Positions 1-6,879 of a DNA stretch of 14,931 nucleotides are shown here, piece after piece. The notes below the pieces were generated by a model. That model worked only from the letters and a program-made list of their open reading frames with translations. It had not been told where the DNA came from and searched no databases. Made by a program: the position numbers and the translations under genes. Source of the DNA: an uncultured Burkholderiales bacterium (GTDB lineage Bacteria > Pseudomonadota > Gammaproteobacteria > Burkholderiales > Burkholderiaceae_C); the NCBI GenBank assembly GCA_903887655.1, contig CAISQQ010000239.1, positions 1 to 14,931 of the forward strand. Reading direction: 5' to 3'. Numbering within the stretch: position 1 is the stretch's first letter; the number at the start of each line of letters is the position of its first letter.

Positions 1-615
1 GGCTATTTTGGGCTGTCCAAGGCGCTTTTGAAGACGCGCATCCCCGAGCTCTTGGCCTTTGCTGCCCTCACCTCCAAGGCCCAAGACAAGCCTGCGGCGT
101 TGTCGGGTGGCATGAAGCGGCGGCTGAGTTTGGCACGCGCCTTGATCAACAACCCCCAATTGCTCGTCTTGGACGAGCCCACCACGGGACTTGACCCCCA
201 GGCCCGGCATTTGATGTGGGAGCGCTTGCAGCAACTCGTGCAGTCGGGCAAATCGATTTTGCTCACCACCCACTTCATGGACGAGGCCGAAAGACTGTGC
301 GACCGTTTGGTGGTCTTGGACCAGGGCGAGATCATTGCGCAAGGCACCCCCAAGGCCTTGATTGCCGCGCATTTGGAGGCCCATGTGGTTGAGGCCTATG
401 GTGTGGAGTGGCAAGAAGCGGACTTGGCCGCACTGCAACCCCATGCTGAGCGCGTTGAAAAAAGCGGCGAGACCGTGTTCTTTTACGCCCATGAGGTGTC
501 GGGTTTGTTGCACGCTTTGCAGGCCTACCCACGAGTCAGAATTTTGCACCGCCCGGCGAACTTGGAGGACTTGTTCCTCAAGCTCACGGGGCGTCAAATG
601 CGGGAGGGCTCGTGA
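1..615 (+). CDS. NodI-like ABC transporter ATP-binding protein (3' part only)
   Basis: This is the C-terminal part (204 residues) of an ABC ATPase whose start and Walker A lie before the window. It shows the ABC signature LSGGM (about residues 34-38 of the visible part), a Walker B ending in LLVLDEP (about 53-59), the D-loop GLDP, and the H-loop histidine in TTHFMDEAE (about residue 91). The tail with AAHLEAHVVEAYG resembles the NodI/DrrA-type ATPases that energise ABC-2 exporters. The stop TGA overlaps the ATG of the permease downstream, so the two are almost surely translated together as one exporter. The substrate cannot be read from sequence: rhizobial NodIJ exports Nod factors, but similar pairs occur in betaproteobacteria without nodulation genes, so the nod name would mislead. 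The family call is firm, the function is not. Confidence 0.93.
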   Translation, partial: GYFGLSKALLKTRIPELLAFAALTSKAQDKPAALSGGMKRRLSLARALINNPQLLVLDEPTTGLDPQARHLMWERLQQLVQSGKSILLTTHFMDEAERLCDRLVVLDQGEIIAQGTPKALIAAHLEAHVVEAYGVEWQEADLAALQPHAERVEKSGETVFFYAHEVSGLLHALQAYPRVRILHRPANLEDLFLKLTGRQMREGS

Positions 616-1379
616 TGCGGTTTTGGCCGGTTTTTATGCGCAATTTTCTCGTTTGGAGAAAACTCGCCATCCCCAGTTTGCTTGGCAACATTGCCGAGCC
701 TCTCATGTGGCTTGCGGCCTTTGGCTACGGCCTGGGGTCCTTGGTCGGTGAGATCCAAACGCCGCGCGGTGCGGTGCCTTATTTGAACTTTGTGGCGAGT
801 GGCTACATCTGCATGAGCGCCATGAATGCGGCGAGTTTTGAGGCGCTTTATTCGGTGTTTTCGCGCATGTCGGTGCAGCGCACTTGGGACGGGATTTTGA
901 ATGCCCCGATCTTGCTCGAAGACATCGTGATGGCCGAGATGCTGTGGGCGGCCTTCAAGGCGATTTTCAGTGTGAGTGCCATTTTTGTGGTGATGGCCTT
1001 GATGGGGCTACTGGGGCAAGCGCACGTGCTGTTGGCTTGGGGGGTGCTGGTCTTGGCCTCGGTCATGTTCAGCGCCATCGCCTTGATCTTCAACGCCTTG
1101 GCCAAGGGCTATGATTTTTTCACCTATTACTTCACCTTGTTTTTGACCCCGATGATGTTTTTGAGTGGGGTCTTTTTCCCCCGCGAGCAGCTGCCCCATT
1201 GGTTGCAAGGGGTGGCTGCGTGGCTGCCGCTCAGTTTGGTCATTGAAGTGTTTCGCCCGCTATTTTTGGGCCAGTGGCCCCAAGAGGCGGGTTTGGCGTT
1301 GCTTGCCATCGTCGCCTACACCGCCACGGCCTATGGCGTGGCTTTGCGCTTGACCCAACGGCGGTTCAAGTCCGCCTAG
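615..1379 (+). CDS. NodJ-like ABC-2 type transporter permease
   Basis: A 254-residue integral membrane protein of the ABC-2 permease family, with about six hydrophobic segments spread over the whole length and a short basic N-terminus (MRNFLVWRK). It resembles NodJ in length and in stretches such as QRTWDGILNAP and SGVFFPREQLP. I chose ATG at 615 because it overlaps the ATPase stop as TGATG and lies 7 bases after a GGAGG ribosome site (603-607). A GTG at 612 is possible but sits too close to that site. It should form the inner-membrane channel driven by the ATPase encoded just upstream. Exported substrate unknown. It ends only 7 bases from the end of the convergent fur gene. Confidence 0.92.
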   Translation: MRFWPVFMRNFLVWRKLAIPSLLGNIAEPLMWLAAFGYGLGSLVGEIQTPRGAVPYLNFVASGYICMSAMNAASFEALYSVFSRMSVQRTWDGILNAPILLEDIVMAEMLWAAFKAIFSVSAIFVVMALMGLLGQAHVLLAWGVLVLASVMFSAIALIFNALAKGYDFFTYYFTLFLTPMMFLSGVFFPREQLPHWLQGVAAWLPLSLVIEVFRPLFLGQWPQEAGLALLAIVAYTATAYGVALRLTQRRFKSA

Positions 1380-1380
1380 C

Positions 1381-1397
1381 GTGCGCTCAGGGCGCGC
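1381..1397. other. Hairpin at the convergent junction of the permease and fur
   Basis: GTGCGC and GCGCGC can pair as a 6-base stem (one G-U pair) around the loop TCAGG. The structure covers the 7-base gap and the last codons of fur. It has no T-run on either strand, so it is not a standard intrinsic terminator, but it is the only structure available to separate the two converging transcripts. Confidence 0.3.
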
Positions 1398-1827
1398 GGC
1401 TCTCGAGGCGGTGAGGGCAGGGGTTGGTTTTGCAGTGCGCATAAAGACTCAAGGCGTGGTCGGCGAGCTCAAAGCCTTTGTGCTGAGCAATTGATTTTTG
1501 CAGTTGCTCAATTTGAGGCTCATAAAACTCCTCCACACGACCACAGTCCAAGCACACCAAGTGGTCGTGGTGCTGGCCTTGGTCGAGCTCAAACACCGCT
1601 TTGCCACTCTCAAAGTGCGAGCGGCTCAACAGCCCCGCTTGCTCAAACTGGGTGAGCACGCGGTAGACGGTGGCCAAGCCGATGTCGATGTTTTCGTTGA
1701 GGGCAATGCGGTAAACATCTTCGGCCGTCATGTGCCGGTGCTCGCCGCGTTGAAACCATTCCAAAATCTTCAGTCGTGGCAAGGTGGCTTTGAGGCCGGT
1801 CGTTTTGAGGTCAAGCAAGGGCGTCAT
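1387..1827 (-). CDS. fur: Ferric uptake regulator Fur
   Basis: A 146-residue Fur-family repressor that binds iron (Fe2+ as corepressor) and controls iron uptake genes. The N-terminal winged helix carries the typical recognition helix region IDIGLATVYRVL (about residues 47-58). The dimerisation domain has HHDHLVCLDCG (86-96) with Cys92 and Cys95, and a second cysteine pair at 132 and 137, a likely structural zinc site. Length and order match Fur rather than Zur or PerR, since it lacks their distinctive features as far as I can judge. The start ATG at 1827 gives the usual Fur N-terminus with LKATLPRLKIL. It diverges from bamE, an arrangement common in proteobacteria. I see no clear Fur box in the shared intergenic region, so autoregulation is not evident. 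Confidence 0.95.
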   Translation of the reverse strand: MTPLLDLKTTGLKATLPRLKILEWFQRGEHRHMTAEDVYRIALNENIDIGLATVYRVLTQFEQAGLLSRSHFESGKAVFELDQGQHHDHLVCLDCGRVEEFYEPQIEQLQKSIAQHKGFELADHALSLYAHCKTNPCPHRLESRAP

Positions 1828-1883
1828 GGCGTGGTCTTTGCTGGTGGGTTGAAAAAGTCCAAAGCGCTGGGCTGGGTGTTCGC

Positions 1884-1901
1884 TACAATGCCCCCATCAT
1901 A
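1884..1901. promoter_or_regulatory. Overlapping divergent -10 elements between fur and bamE
   Basis: On the plus strand TACAAT (1884-1889) is a near-consensus sigma-70 -10 box placed about 37 bases before the bamE ATG. No good -35 lies at the normal distance. On the minus strand TATGAT (1896-1901) could serve as the -10 box of fur, about 70 bases before its ATG, again without a clear -35. The two elements nearly overlap, so the genes may compete for polymerase. These are inferences from motif match only. Confidence 0.4.
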
Positions 1902-1909
1902 GCTTTATC

Positions 1910-1919
1910 CCAACGTTGG
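1910..1919. repeat. 10-base perfect palindrome in the bamE leader
   Basis: CCAACGTTGG is perfectly self-complementary and lies between the putative bamE -10 box and its start codon, over the place where a ribosome site would be expected. It could be an operator half-way between the divergent genes or chance. No protein is known to me to bind it. Confidence 0.3.
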
Positions 1920-1925
1920 ATTGAC

Positions 1926-2525
1926 ATGCAATCACACACCCGAACCCGCCAACTTGGCCTGCACCCGTACCGTGGGCTGTTGGCGGCCGTGCTTGGCGCT
2001 GCCGTGCTGGTCTTGAGCGCGTGCTCCTTTGTCGATGAGCCCTTGAACCGGCTTGTGGCCAACATCAACCCGTACCGCATCGAGCTCATTCAGGGCAATG
2101 TGGTGACCCAAGAGCAAATTCAGGTGATTCGCCCCGGCATGAGCAAGAACCAGATCAAAGAGGTGTTGGGCACGCCCTTGATCGAGAGTTTATTCCACGG
2201 TAACCGCTGGGACTATGCCTTCACCATCCGGCGGCACAACGAACCCATCCAGCAGCGCCGGCTGGCGGTGTTTTTTGAAAACGACGCCATGACGCGCTAC
2301 GAAGCCGACCCCTTGCCCACCGAGGCCGAATTTGCGGCGCGCATTGATATTCGTCGCCCCTCGACCGCCAAAATCCCGCCCCTCACGGCCACGCCTGAGC
2401 AGTTGGCGCCGTTCAAGCCAGCAGCCCCCTTAGCGCAGGGCACGCTCGCGGCCAGTGAGGCCAGCACCGATTTGCTCAATGCCGCCGCGGTGAGCGCCCA
2501 GTTTCCCCCCCTGGAGTCGCCCTGA
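1926..2525 (+). CDS. bamE: Outer membrane protein assembly factor BamE (OmlA/SmpA lipoprotein)
   Basis: A 199-residue outer-membrane lipoprotein that supports the BAM complex, which folds beta-barrel proteins into the outer membrane. The N-terminus has a basic region, a hydrophobic run and the lipobox LSAC, with Cys33 the likely lipidated residue. The SmpA/OmlA domain follows (about 45-130) with NPYRIELIQGNVVT, RPGMSKNQIKEVLGTP and WDYAFTIRR, all typical of BamE. The protein is much longer than E. coli BamE (about 113 residues) because of an alanine- and proline-rich C-terminal tail of roughly 65 residues, as often seen in betaproteobacterial homologues. The ATG at 1926 leads directly into the signal peptide. 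It is divergent from fur and precedes dapB by 111 bases, where I see no strong promoter or terminator. Confidence 0.95.
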   Translation: MQSHTRTRQLGLHPYRGLLAAVLGAAVLVLSACSFVDEPLNRLVANINPYRIELIQGNVVTQEQIQVIRPGMSKNQIKEVLGTPLIESLFHGNRWDYAFTIRRHNEPIQQRRLAVFFENDAMTRYEADPLPTEAEFAARIDIRRPSTAKIPPLTATPEQLAPFKPAAPLAQGTLAASEASTDLLNAAAVSAQFPPLESP

Positions 2526-2623
2526 ATGGCCTGACGATCTCGTGGGTGTGATCGCCTGGGTCTTGGAGCTGGGCCCTCACCCCGGATCAACGCCAACGCC
2601 TCGTATCCTTGTTTCATCTCACC

Positions 2624-2628
2624 AGGAG
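2624..2628 (+). promoter_or_regulatory. Ribosome binding site that fixes the dapB start
   Basis: AGGAG with an 8-base spacer to ATG 2637. It excludes the in-frame GTG that overlaps the site itself. Confidence 0.75.
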
Positions 2629-2636
2629 TGCCCCCG

Positions 2637-3452
2637 ATGACCCAACCCCTACGCATTGCCATCGCCGGAGCGGGTGGCCGCATGGGCCAAATGCTCATTC
2701 AAGCGGTTTGTGCCAGCACCGATTTGAAGCTCAGTGCGGCCATCGACATGGCGGGGTCTCGCTTGCTGGGGCAAGATGCGGGTCAATTGTTGGGCTTGAG
2801 CACCGCGGTCATGGTGAGCGATCGACCCGAGGAGGCGCTCCAAGGGGCGGATTGTTTGATCGATTTCACCCGTCCAGAGGGCACGCTCGCGCATTTGGCG
2901 ATTTGTGAGCGTTTGAAGGTGAAGATGGTGATTGGCACCACGGGTTTTAGCGACGCCGAGACCCAACGCATTCGCGCCGCCAGCCAAGGGATTGCCATCA
3001 TGATGGCGCCCAATATGAGTGTGGGGGTGAATGTCACCTTGAAGCTCTTGGCCTTGGCCGCCAAGAGCTTGGATGCGGACTACGATGTCGAGATCATTGA
3101 GGCGCACCACCGCCACAAGGTGGATGCGCCCTCAGGCACGGCCCTCAAAATGGGCGAGGTGGTGGCCCAAGCGAGCCAGCGTGACTTGAGCACCCATGGC
3201 GTCTTTACCCGGCACGGCCATACCGGTGCGAGGGCTCCCAGGAGCATTGGCTTTGCCACGGTGCGTGGGGGCGACATCGTGGGCGACCACACGGTGCTGT
3301 TTGCCGGGGAGGGTGAGCGCATCGAAATCACCCACAAGTCCTCCTCTCGCAGCACCTATGCCCAGGGGAGCTTGCGAGCAGCGCGGTTTTTGGCCGACAA
3401 AACCCAGGGACTTTTTGACATGTTTGATGTTCTCGGCTTGCAAGAGCCATGA
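2637..3452 (+). CDS. dapB: 4-hydroxy-tetrahydrodipicolinate reductase DapB
   Basis: A 271-residue cytoplasmic NAD(P)H-dependent reductase of the diaminopimelate/lysine pathway, which also feeds peptidoglycan. The Rossmann motif GAGGRMG is at residues 11-17. IGTTGFS and APNMSVGVN follow in the usual order, and the catalytic segment HHRHKVDAPSGTA has His157-His158 and Lys161. The length matches the family (about 265-275). I chose ATG at 2637 because an AGGAG ribosome site (2624-2628) lies 8 bases upstream. The GTG at 2628, part of that same site, is an unlikely start. The protein ends 124 bases before leuS. Confidence 0.97.
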   Translation: MTQPLRIAIAGAGGRMGQMLIQAVCASTDLKLSAAIDMAGSRLLGQDAGQLLGLSTAVMVSDRPEEALQGADCLIDFTRPEGTLAHLAICERLKVKMVIGTTGFSDAETQRIRAASQGIAIMMAPNMSVGVNVTLKLLALAAKSLDADYDVEIIEAHHRHKVDAPSGTALKMGEVVAQASQRDLSTHGVFTRHGHTGARAPRSIGFATVRGGDIVGDHTVLFAGEGERIEITHKSSSRSTYAQGSLRAARFLADKTQGLFDMFDVLGLQEP

Positions 3453-3472
3453 GCTCCGGGGTCTTGAGTCGC

Positions 3473-3478
3473 TAAAAT
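3473..3478 (+). promoter_or_regulatory. Putative -10 box of the leuS operon
   Basis: TAAAAT in the context GCTAAAATAG, close to the GCTACAATG and TCTACAATG elements seen before bamE and gshA. No recognisable -35 hexamer lies 16-18 bases upstream, a position that would fall in the end of dapB. If used, transcription would begin near 3485 and leave a leader of about 90 bases before leuS. Confidence 0.4.
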
Positions 3479-3507
3479 AGCCACTCCCTCACCGTGCGGG
3501 TGGCGTC

Positions 3508-3560
3508 GGGCCGTCTCGGCCCTGCTGCCGCTCTCGGGCCCACTGGATGGGCCTTTCTCT
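3508..3560 (+). promoter_or_regulatory. leuS leader with two GC-rich hairpins, the second followed by pyrimidines
   Basis: The first inverted repeat is GGGCC-GTCTC-GGCCC (3508-3522). The second is GGCCCA-CTGGA-TGGGCC (3537-3553), followed by a pyrimidine-rich run beginning TTTCTCTCTTATCC. The second resembles a weak intrinsic terminator or attenuator upstream of leuS, and may also end dapB transcripts. An ATG (3547) in frame with leuS sits at its loop-stem junction. Confidence 0.35.
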
Positions 3561-3576
3561 CTTATCCTTTGTGGTC

Positions 3577-6288
3577 ATGCAAGAAAAATACAACCCCAGC
3601 GACATTGAGCCCGCCATTCAAGCCCAGTGGAGCGAGTCGCAAGCGTTCAAAGTCAGCCAAGACAGCCAGCGACCCAAGTACTACGCCTGCTCCATGTTGC
3701 CCTACCCCAGTGGCAAACTGCACATGGGCCACGTCAGAAACTACACCATCAACGACATGCTCAGCCGCCACCTGCGCATGAAGGGCTACAACGTCTTGAT
3801 GCCCATGGGCTGGGATGCTTTTGGCTTGCCGGCGGAAAATGCCGCCTTGAAAAACAAGGTCCCCCCAGCGGCGTGGACACACGACAACATCGCCTACATG
3901 AAAAAGCAAATGCTGGGCATGGGCTTGGCCATCGATTGGAGCCGAGAGGTCGCCACCTGTGATCCGAGTTACTACCGCTGGAATCAGTGGTTGTTCTTGA
4001 AAATGCTCGACAAGGGCTTGGCCTACCGCAAGACCCAAGTGGTCAATTGGGATCCGGTCGATCAAACGGTGCTGGCCAATGAGCAAGTCATTGACGGCAA
4101 GGGCTGGAGAACGGGTGCGGTGGTGGAAAAGCGCGAAATTCCTGGCTACTACCTGGCCATCACCCAATACGCCGATGAGTTGCTGGAGTTTGTGCGCGAC
4201 GAGCGCATGCCGGGCTGGCCCCAGCGCGTGAAGCTCATGCAAGAAAACTGGATTGGCAAAAGTGTCGGTGTGCGTTTTGCCTTTCCCCATGACATCCGCG
4301 ATGAACAAGGTGACTTGATTGGTGAAGGGCTCTTGCATGTCTTCACCACCCGTGCCGATACCATCATGGGGGTGAGTTTTTGCGCCGTGGCGCCCGAGCA
4401 CCCCTTGGCCGTGCACGCTGCCAAGACCCAGCCGGCACTCGCGGCCTTCATCGCCTCGTGCCAGCAAGGCGGCACCACCGAAGCCGAATTGGCCTTGAAG
4501 GACAAAGAGGGCATGGACACGGGTCTGGTGGTCACCCACCCTTTGAGTGGTGAGGCCGTGGCGGTGTGGGTGGGCAATTATGTGCTCATGGGCTATGGCG
4601 ACGGCGCTGTCATGGGGGTACCCGCCCACGATGAGCGCGATTTTGCGTTTGCGCTCAAGTACAACTTGGCCATCAAACCAGTCGTGCATGTGCCCGGCAC
4701 CGCTTGCGCAAGCGACGTCTTTGACAAGACCACTTGGCATGACGCTTATGCGATCAAAGGCACTGGCGTTGCGGTGAACTCGGGTGTGTTGGATGGCTTG
4801 GCCTTTGAGGCTTGTGTGGACGCGGTCACGCGGGCTTTGCAGGCCAAGGGGCTGGGGGAGGCCAAAACCACTTGGCGGCTCAGAGACTGGGGCATTTCTC
4901 GCCAGCGCTACTGGGGCACGCCCATCCCCATCATCCATTGTCCAGAGCATGGTGCGGTGCCGGTGCCCGAGAAAGACCTCCCCGTCGTGTTGCCGCTCGA
5001 CTGCATCCCGGACGGCAGCGCCAACCCTTTGCTGCACCACGAGGGCTTTCATCACGGGGTGGTGTGTCCTGTGTGCGGAGTCAGTGCCAGGCGCGAGACC
5101 GACACCATGGACACCTTTGTCGACTCATCTTGGTACTTCATGCGCTACTGCGACCCCCATGACAGCGAGCACATGGTGGCGAGCGGTGCGGACTACTGGA
5201 TGCCCATGGACCAGTACATCGGTGGCATTGAGCACGCGATTTTGCATTTGCTTTATGCGCGGTTTTGGACCAAAGTGATGCGCGACTTGGGGCTCGTGAA
5301 GGTCGATGAGCCCTTCACACAACTGCTCACCCAAGGCATGGTGCTCAATCACATTTATTCGCAAAAAACCCCGCAAGGGGGCGTGGAGTATTTCTGGCCC
5401 GAAGATGTTGAAAACATCCCCGACCCGAGCGGGCGCGTGACGCACGCGACCTTGACCAAGCCGTTTGCCGGCCACCCTGCGGGCTACGTCGTCAATTACG
5501 AGGGCGTGGGCACCATGAGCAAGAGCAAGAACAATGGTGTCGACCCCCAGGCCTTGATTGAGAAATATGGCGCTGACACGGCGCGCCTGTACACCATGTT
5601 CACCGCGCCCCCTGAGGCCACCTTGGAGTGGAACGACCAAGCGGTGGAGGGCAGTTTTCGGTTTTTAAAGCGGGTGTGGCAGTGCGCTTACCTCCACCAA
5701 GACGCGTTCACCAAAGACGCCTTGCAGCAAGCTTGGGCGAGCGAGGCCTTGGCGAAGGCTTTGGCGGCTCAAAGCGCCAATGCACCGGGCAAAACCTTGC
5801 GCCGAGAGCTCTACACGGTGCTGCGCCAAGCCAATTTTGACTTCGAGCGCATGCAGTACAACACGGTGGTCTCGGCCCTCATGAAAATGCTCAACGCCTT
5901 GGAGCAAGCCAAGCTTGACCTTCACCAGCCGCTCGAACAAGCGGTGTGGGTGGAGTGTTTTGGGGTCTTGCTTCGGGTCTTGTCGCCGGTATGTCCGCAC
6001 GTGTCCCAGCACCTGTGGCAGGCGCTGGGGCTCGAGTCCGCGGCGGGTCCGTTGCTGGACGCGCCTTGGCCTGAGGTGCGTGAGGACGCCCTCGAGCGAG
6101 ACGTTTTGGAGTTGGTGCTGCAAATCAACGGCAAGCTCAAAGGCCAGTTGGTGGTGAGTGTCTCGGCCACGAAAGAAGAGGTGGAACAAGCCGCTTTGGC
6201 GCATGAGGTGACGCTCAAACTCACCCAAGGCCAGCCGCCCAAGAAAGTCATTGTCGTGCCCAATCGCTTGGTCAATGTGGTCATCTAG
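3577..6288 (+). CDS. leuS: Leucyl-tRNA synthetase LeuS
   Basis: A 903-residue class I aminoacyl-tRNA synthetase that charges tRNA-Leu in the cytoplasm. The HIGH motif appears as HMGH at residues 49-52. The CP1 editing domain includes VFTTRADTIMGV and GYGDGAVMGVPAHDERD, and the ARRETDTMDTFVDSSWYF segment is typical. The KMSKS loop is TMSKS at 646-650, followed by KNNGVDPQ. The anticodon-binding and C-terminal domains complete the protein, which is slightly longer than E. coli LeuS (860). I favour ATG 3577 because family members begin MQEKY, yet no clear ribosome site precedes it. An in-frame ATG at 3547 would add ten residues with three leucines. lptE follows 14 bases after the stop, as in many proteobacteria, suggesting one operon. 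Confidence 0.97.
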   Translation: MQEKYNPSDIEPAIQAQWSESQAFKVSQDSQRPKYYACSMLPYPSGKLHMGHVRNYTINDMLSRHLRMKGYNVLMPMGWDAFGLPAENAALKNKVPPAAWTHDNIAYMKKQMLGMGLAIDWSREVATCDPSYYRWNQWLFLKMLDKGLAYRKTQVVNWDPVDQTVLANEQVIDGKGWRTGAVVEKREIPGYYLAITQYADELLEFVRDERMPGWPQRVKLMQENWIGKSVGVRFAFPHDIRDEQGDLIGEGLLHVFTTRADTIMGVSFCAVAPEHPLAVHAAKTQPALAAFIASCQQGGTTEAELALKDKEGMDTGLVVTHPLSGEAVAVWVGNYVLMGYGDGAVMGVPAHDERDFAFALKYNLAIKPVVHVPGTACASDVFDKTTWHDAYAIKGTGVAVNSGVLDGLAFEACVDAVTRALQAKGLGEAKTTWRLRDWGISRQRYWGTPIPIIHCPEHGAVPVPEKDLPVVLPLDCIPDGSANPLLHHEGFHHGVVCPVCGVSARRETDTMDTFVDSSWYFMRYCDPHDSEHMVASGADYWMPMDQYIGGIEHAILHLLYARFWTKVMRDLGLVKVDEPFTQLLTQGMVLNHIYSQKTPQGGVEYFWPEDVENIPDPSGRVTHATLTKPFAGHPAGYVVNYEGVGTMSKSKNNGVDPQALIEKYGADTARLYTMFTAPPEATLEWNDQAVEGSFRFLKRVWQCAYLHQDAFTKDALQQAWASEALAKALAAQSANAPGKTLRRELYTVLRQANFDFERMQYNTVVSALMKMLNALEQAKLDLHQPLEQAVWVECFGVLLRVLSPVCPHVSQHLWQALGLESAAGPLLDAPWPEVREDALERDVLELVLQINGKLKGQLVVSVSATKEEVEQAALAHEVTLKLTQGQPPKKVIVVPNRLVNVVI

Positions 6289-6302
6289 GGCACAAAGACG
6301 CC

Positions 6303-6836
6303 ATGCACTCACGCCGCCACTTTTTGCGCTCATGGGTTGGCTTGCCAGTCTGGCCCATGGGGCTGGCAACGCTCGGGCTGACGGGGTGTGGCTTTGAGTT
6401 GCGCCGCCCACCCCGTTTTGTGTTCTCGACGCTTTTCATCAACGGACAGGTCTCATCGCCCTTTGCGCTCGAGCTCATGCGAGTGCTGCACCAGACGCCG
6501 GCACTCGAAGTGATCACCGATCCGCGTGAGCTTGGCCGCGCCGAGTTGATTCTTGACTTGAACGCGGCGGTCAAGGAAAAGGTGATCTTGGGGCGAACCT
6601 CCAATGGCGCCATCCGGGAGTTCCAGCTGCGCTACCGTGTCCTTTTTCAAGCGCGCAACCCCGAGGGGTATGAAAAAATCTCCGACGCCGAGATGGTGCA
6701 AAAACGCGACATCAGCTTTGATGAAACCGCGGTGCTGGCCAAAGAGATGGAAGAAGAGCTCCTCTACCAAAACATGCAAACCGATTTGGTCTTTCAATTG
6801 ATTCGCCGCTTGGGCTCGATTCAATCGGTGCATTGA
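6303..6836 (+). CDS. lptE: LPS assembly lipoprotein LptE
   Basis: A 177-residue outer-membrane lipoprotein that plugs and stabilises the LptD barrel during lipopolysaccharide insertion. The lipobox LTGC puts the lipidated cysteine at residue 29, followed by GFELRRPP, the usual LptE start of the mature chain (GFxLR). The rest matches LptE in length and in the REFQLRYRVLFQ and QNMQTDLVFQLIRRL stretches. The signal sequence begins SRRHFLR at residues 3-9, which fits the twin-arginine consensus unusually well. The location between leuS and holA is the same as in E. coli and strongly supports the call. It is 14 bases after leuS and 43 bases before holA, so co-transcription is likely. Confidence 0.94.
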   Translation: MHSRRHFLRSWVGLPVWPMGLATLGLTGCGFELRRPPRFVFSTLFINGQVSSPFALELMRVLHQTPALEVITDPRELGRAELILDLNAAVKEKVILGRTSNGAIREFQLRYRVLFQARNPEGYEKISDAEMVQKRDISFDETAVLAKEMEEELLYQNMQTDLVFQLIRRLGSIQSVH

Positions 6837-6879
6837 ACCCCGACCTGAGCCCCGCTTTGACGCCCCCCATGACGCGCCC

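Noticed and set aside
1828..1925. A Fur box for autoregulation
   Set aside because: No sequence close to the GATAAT repeat pattern is present on either strand.
3562..5055. A 497-codon open frame antisense to leuS
   Set aside because: It mirrors the codon structure of the well-supported leuS gene, has no recognisable domain and is rich in His, Gln and Arg as expected for an antisense shadow.
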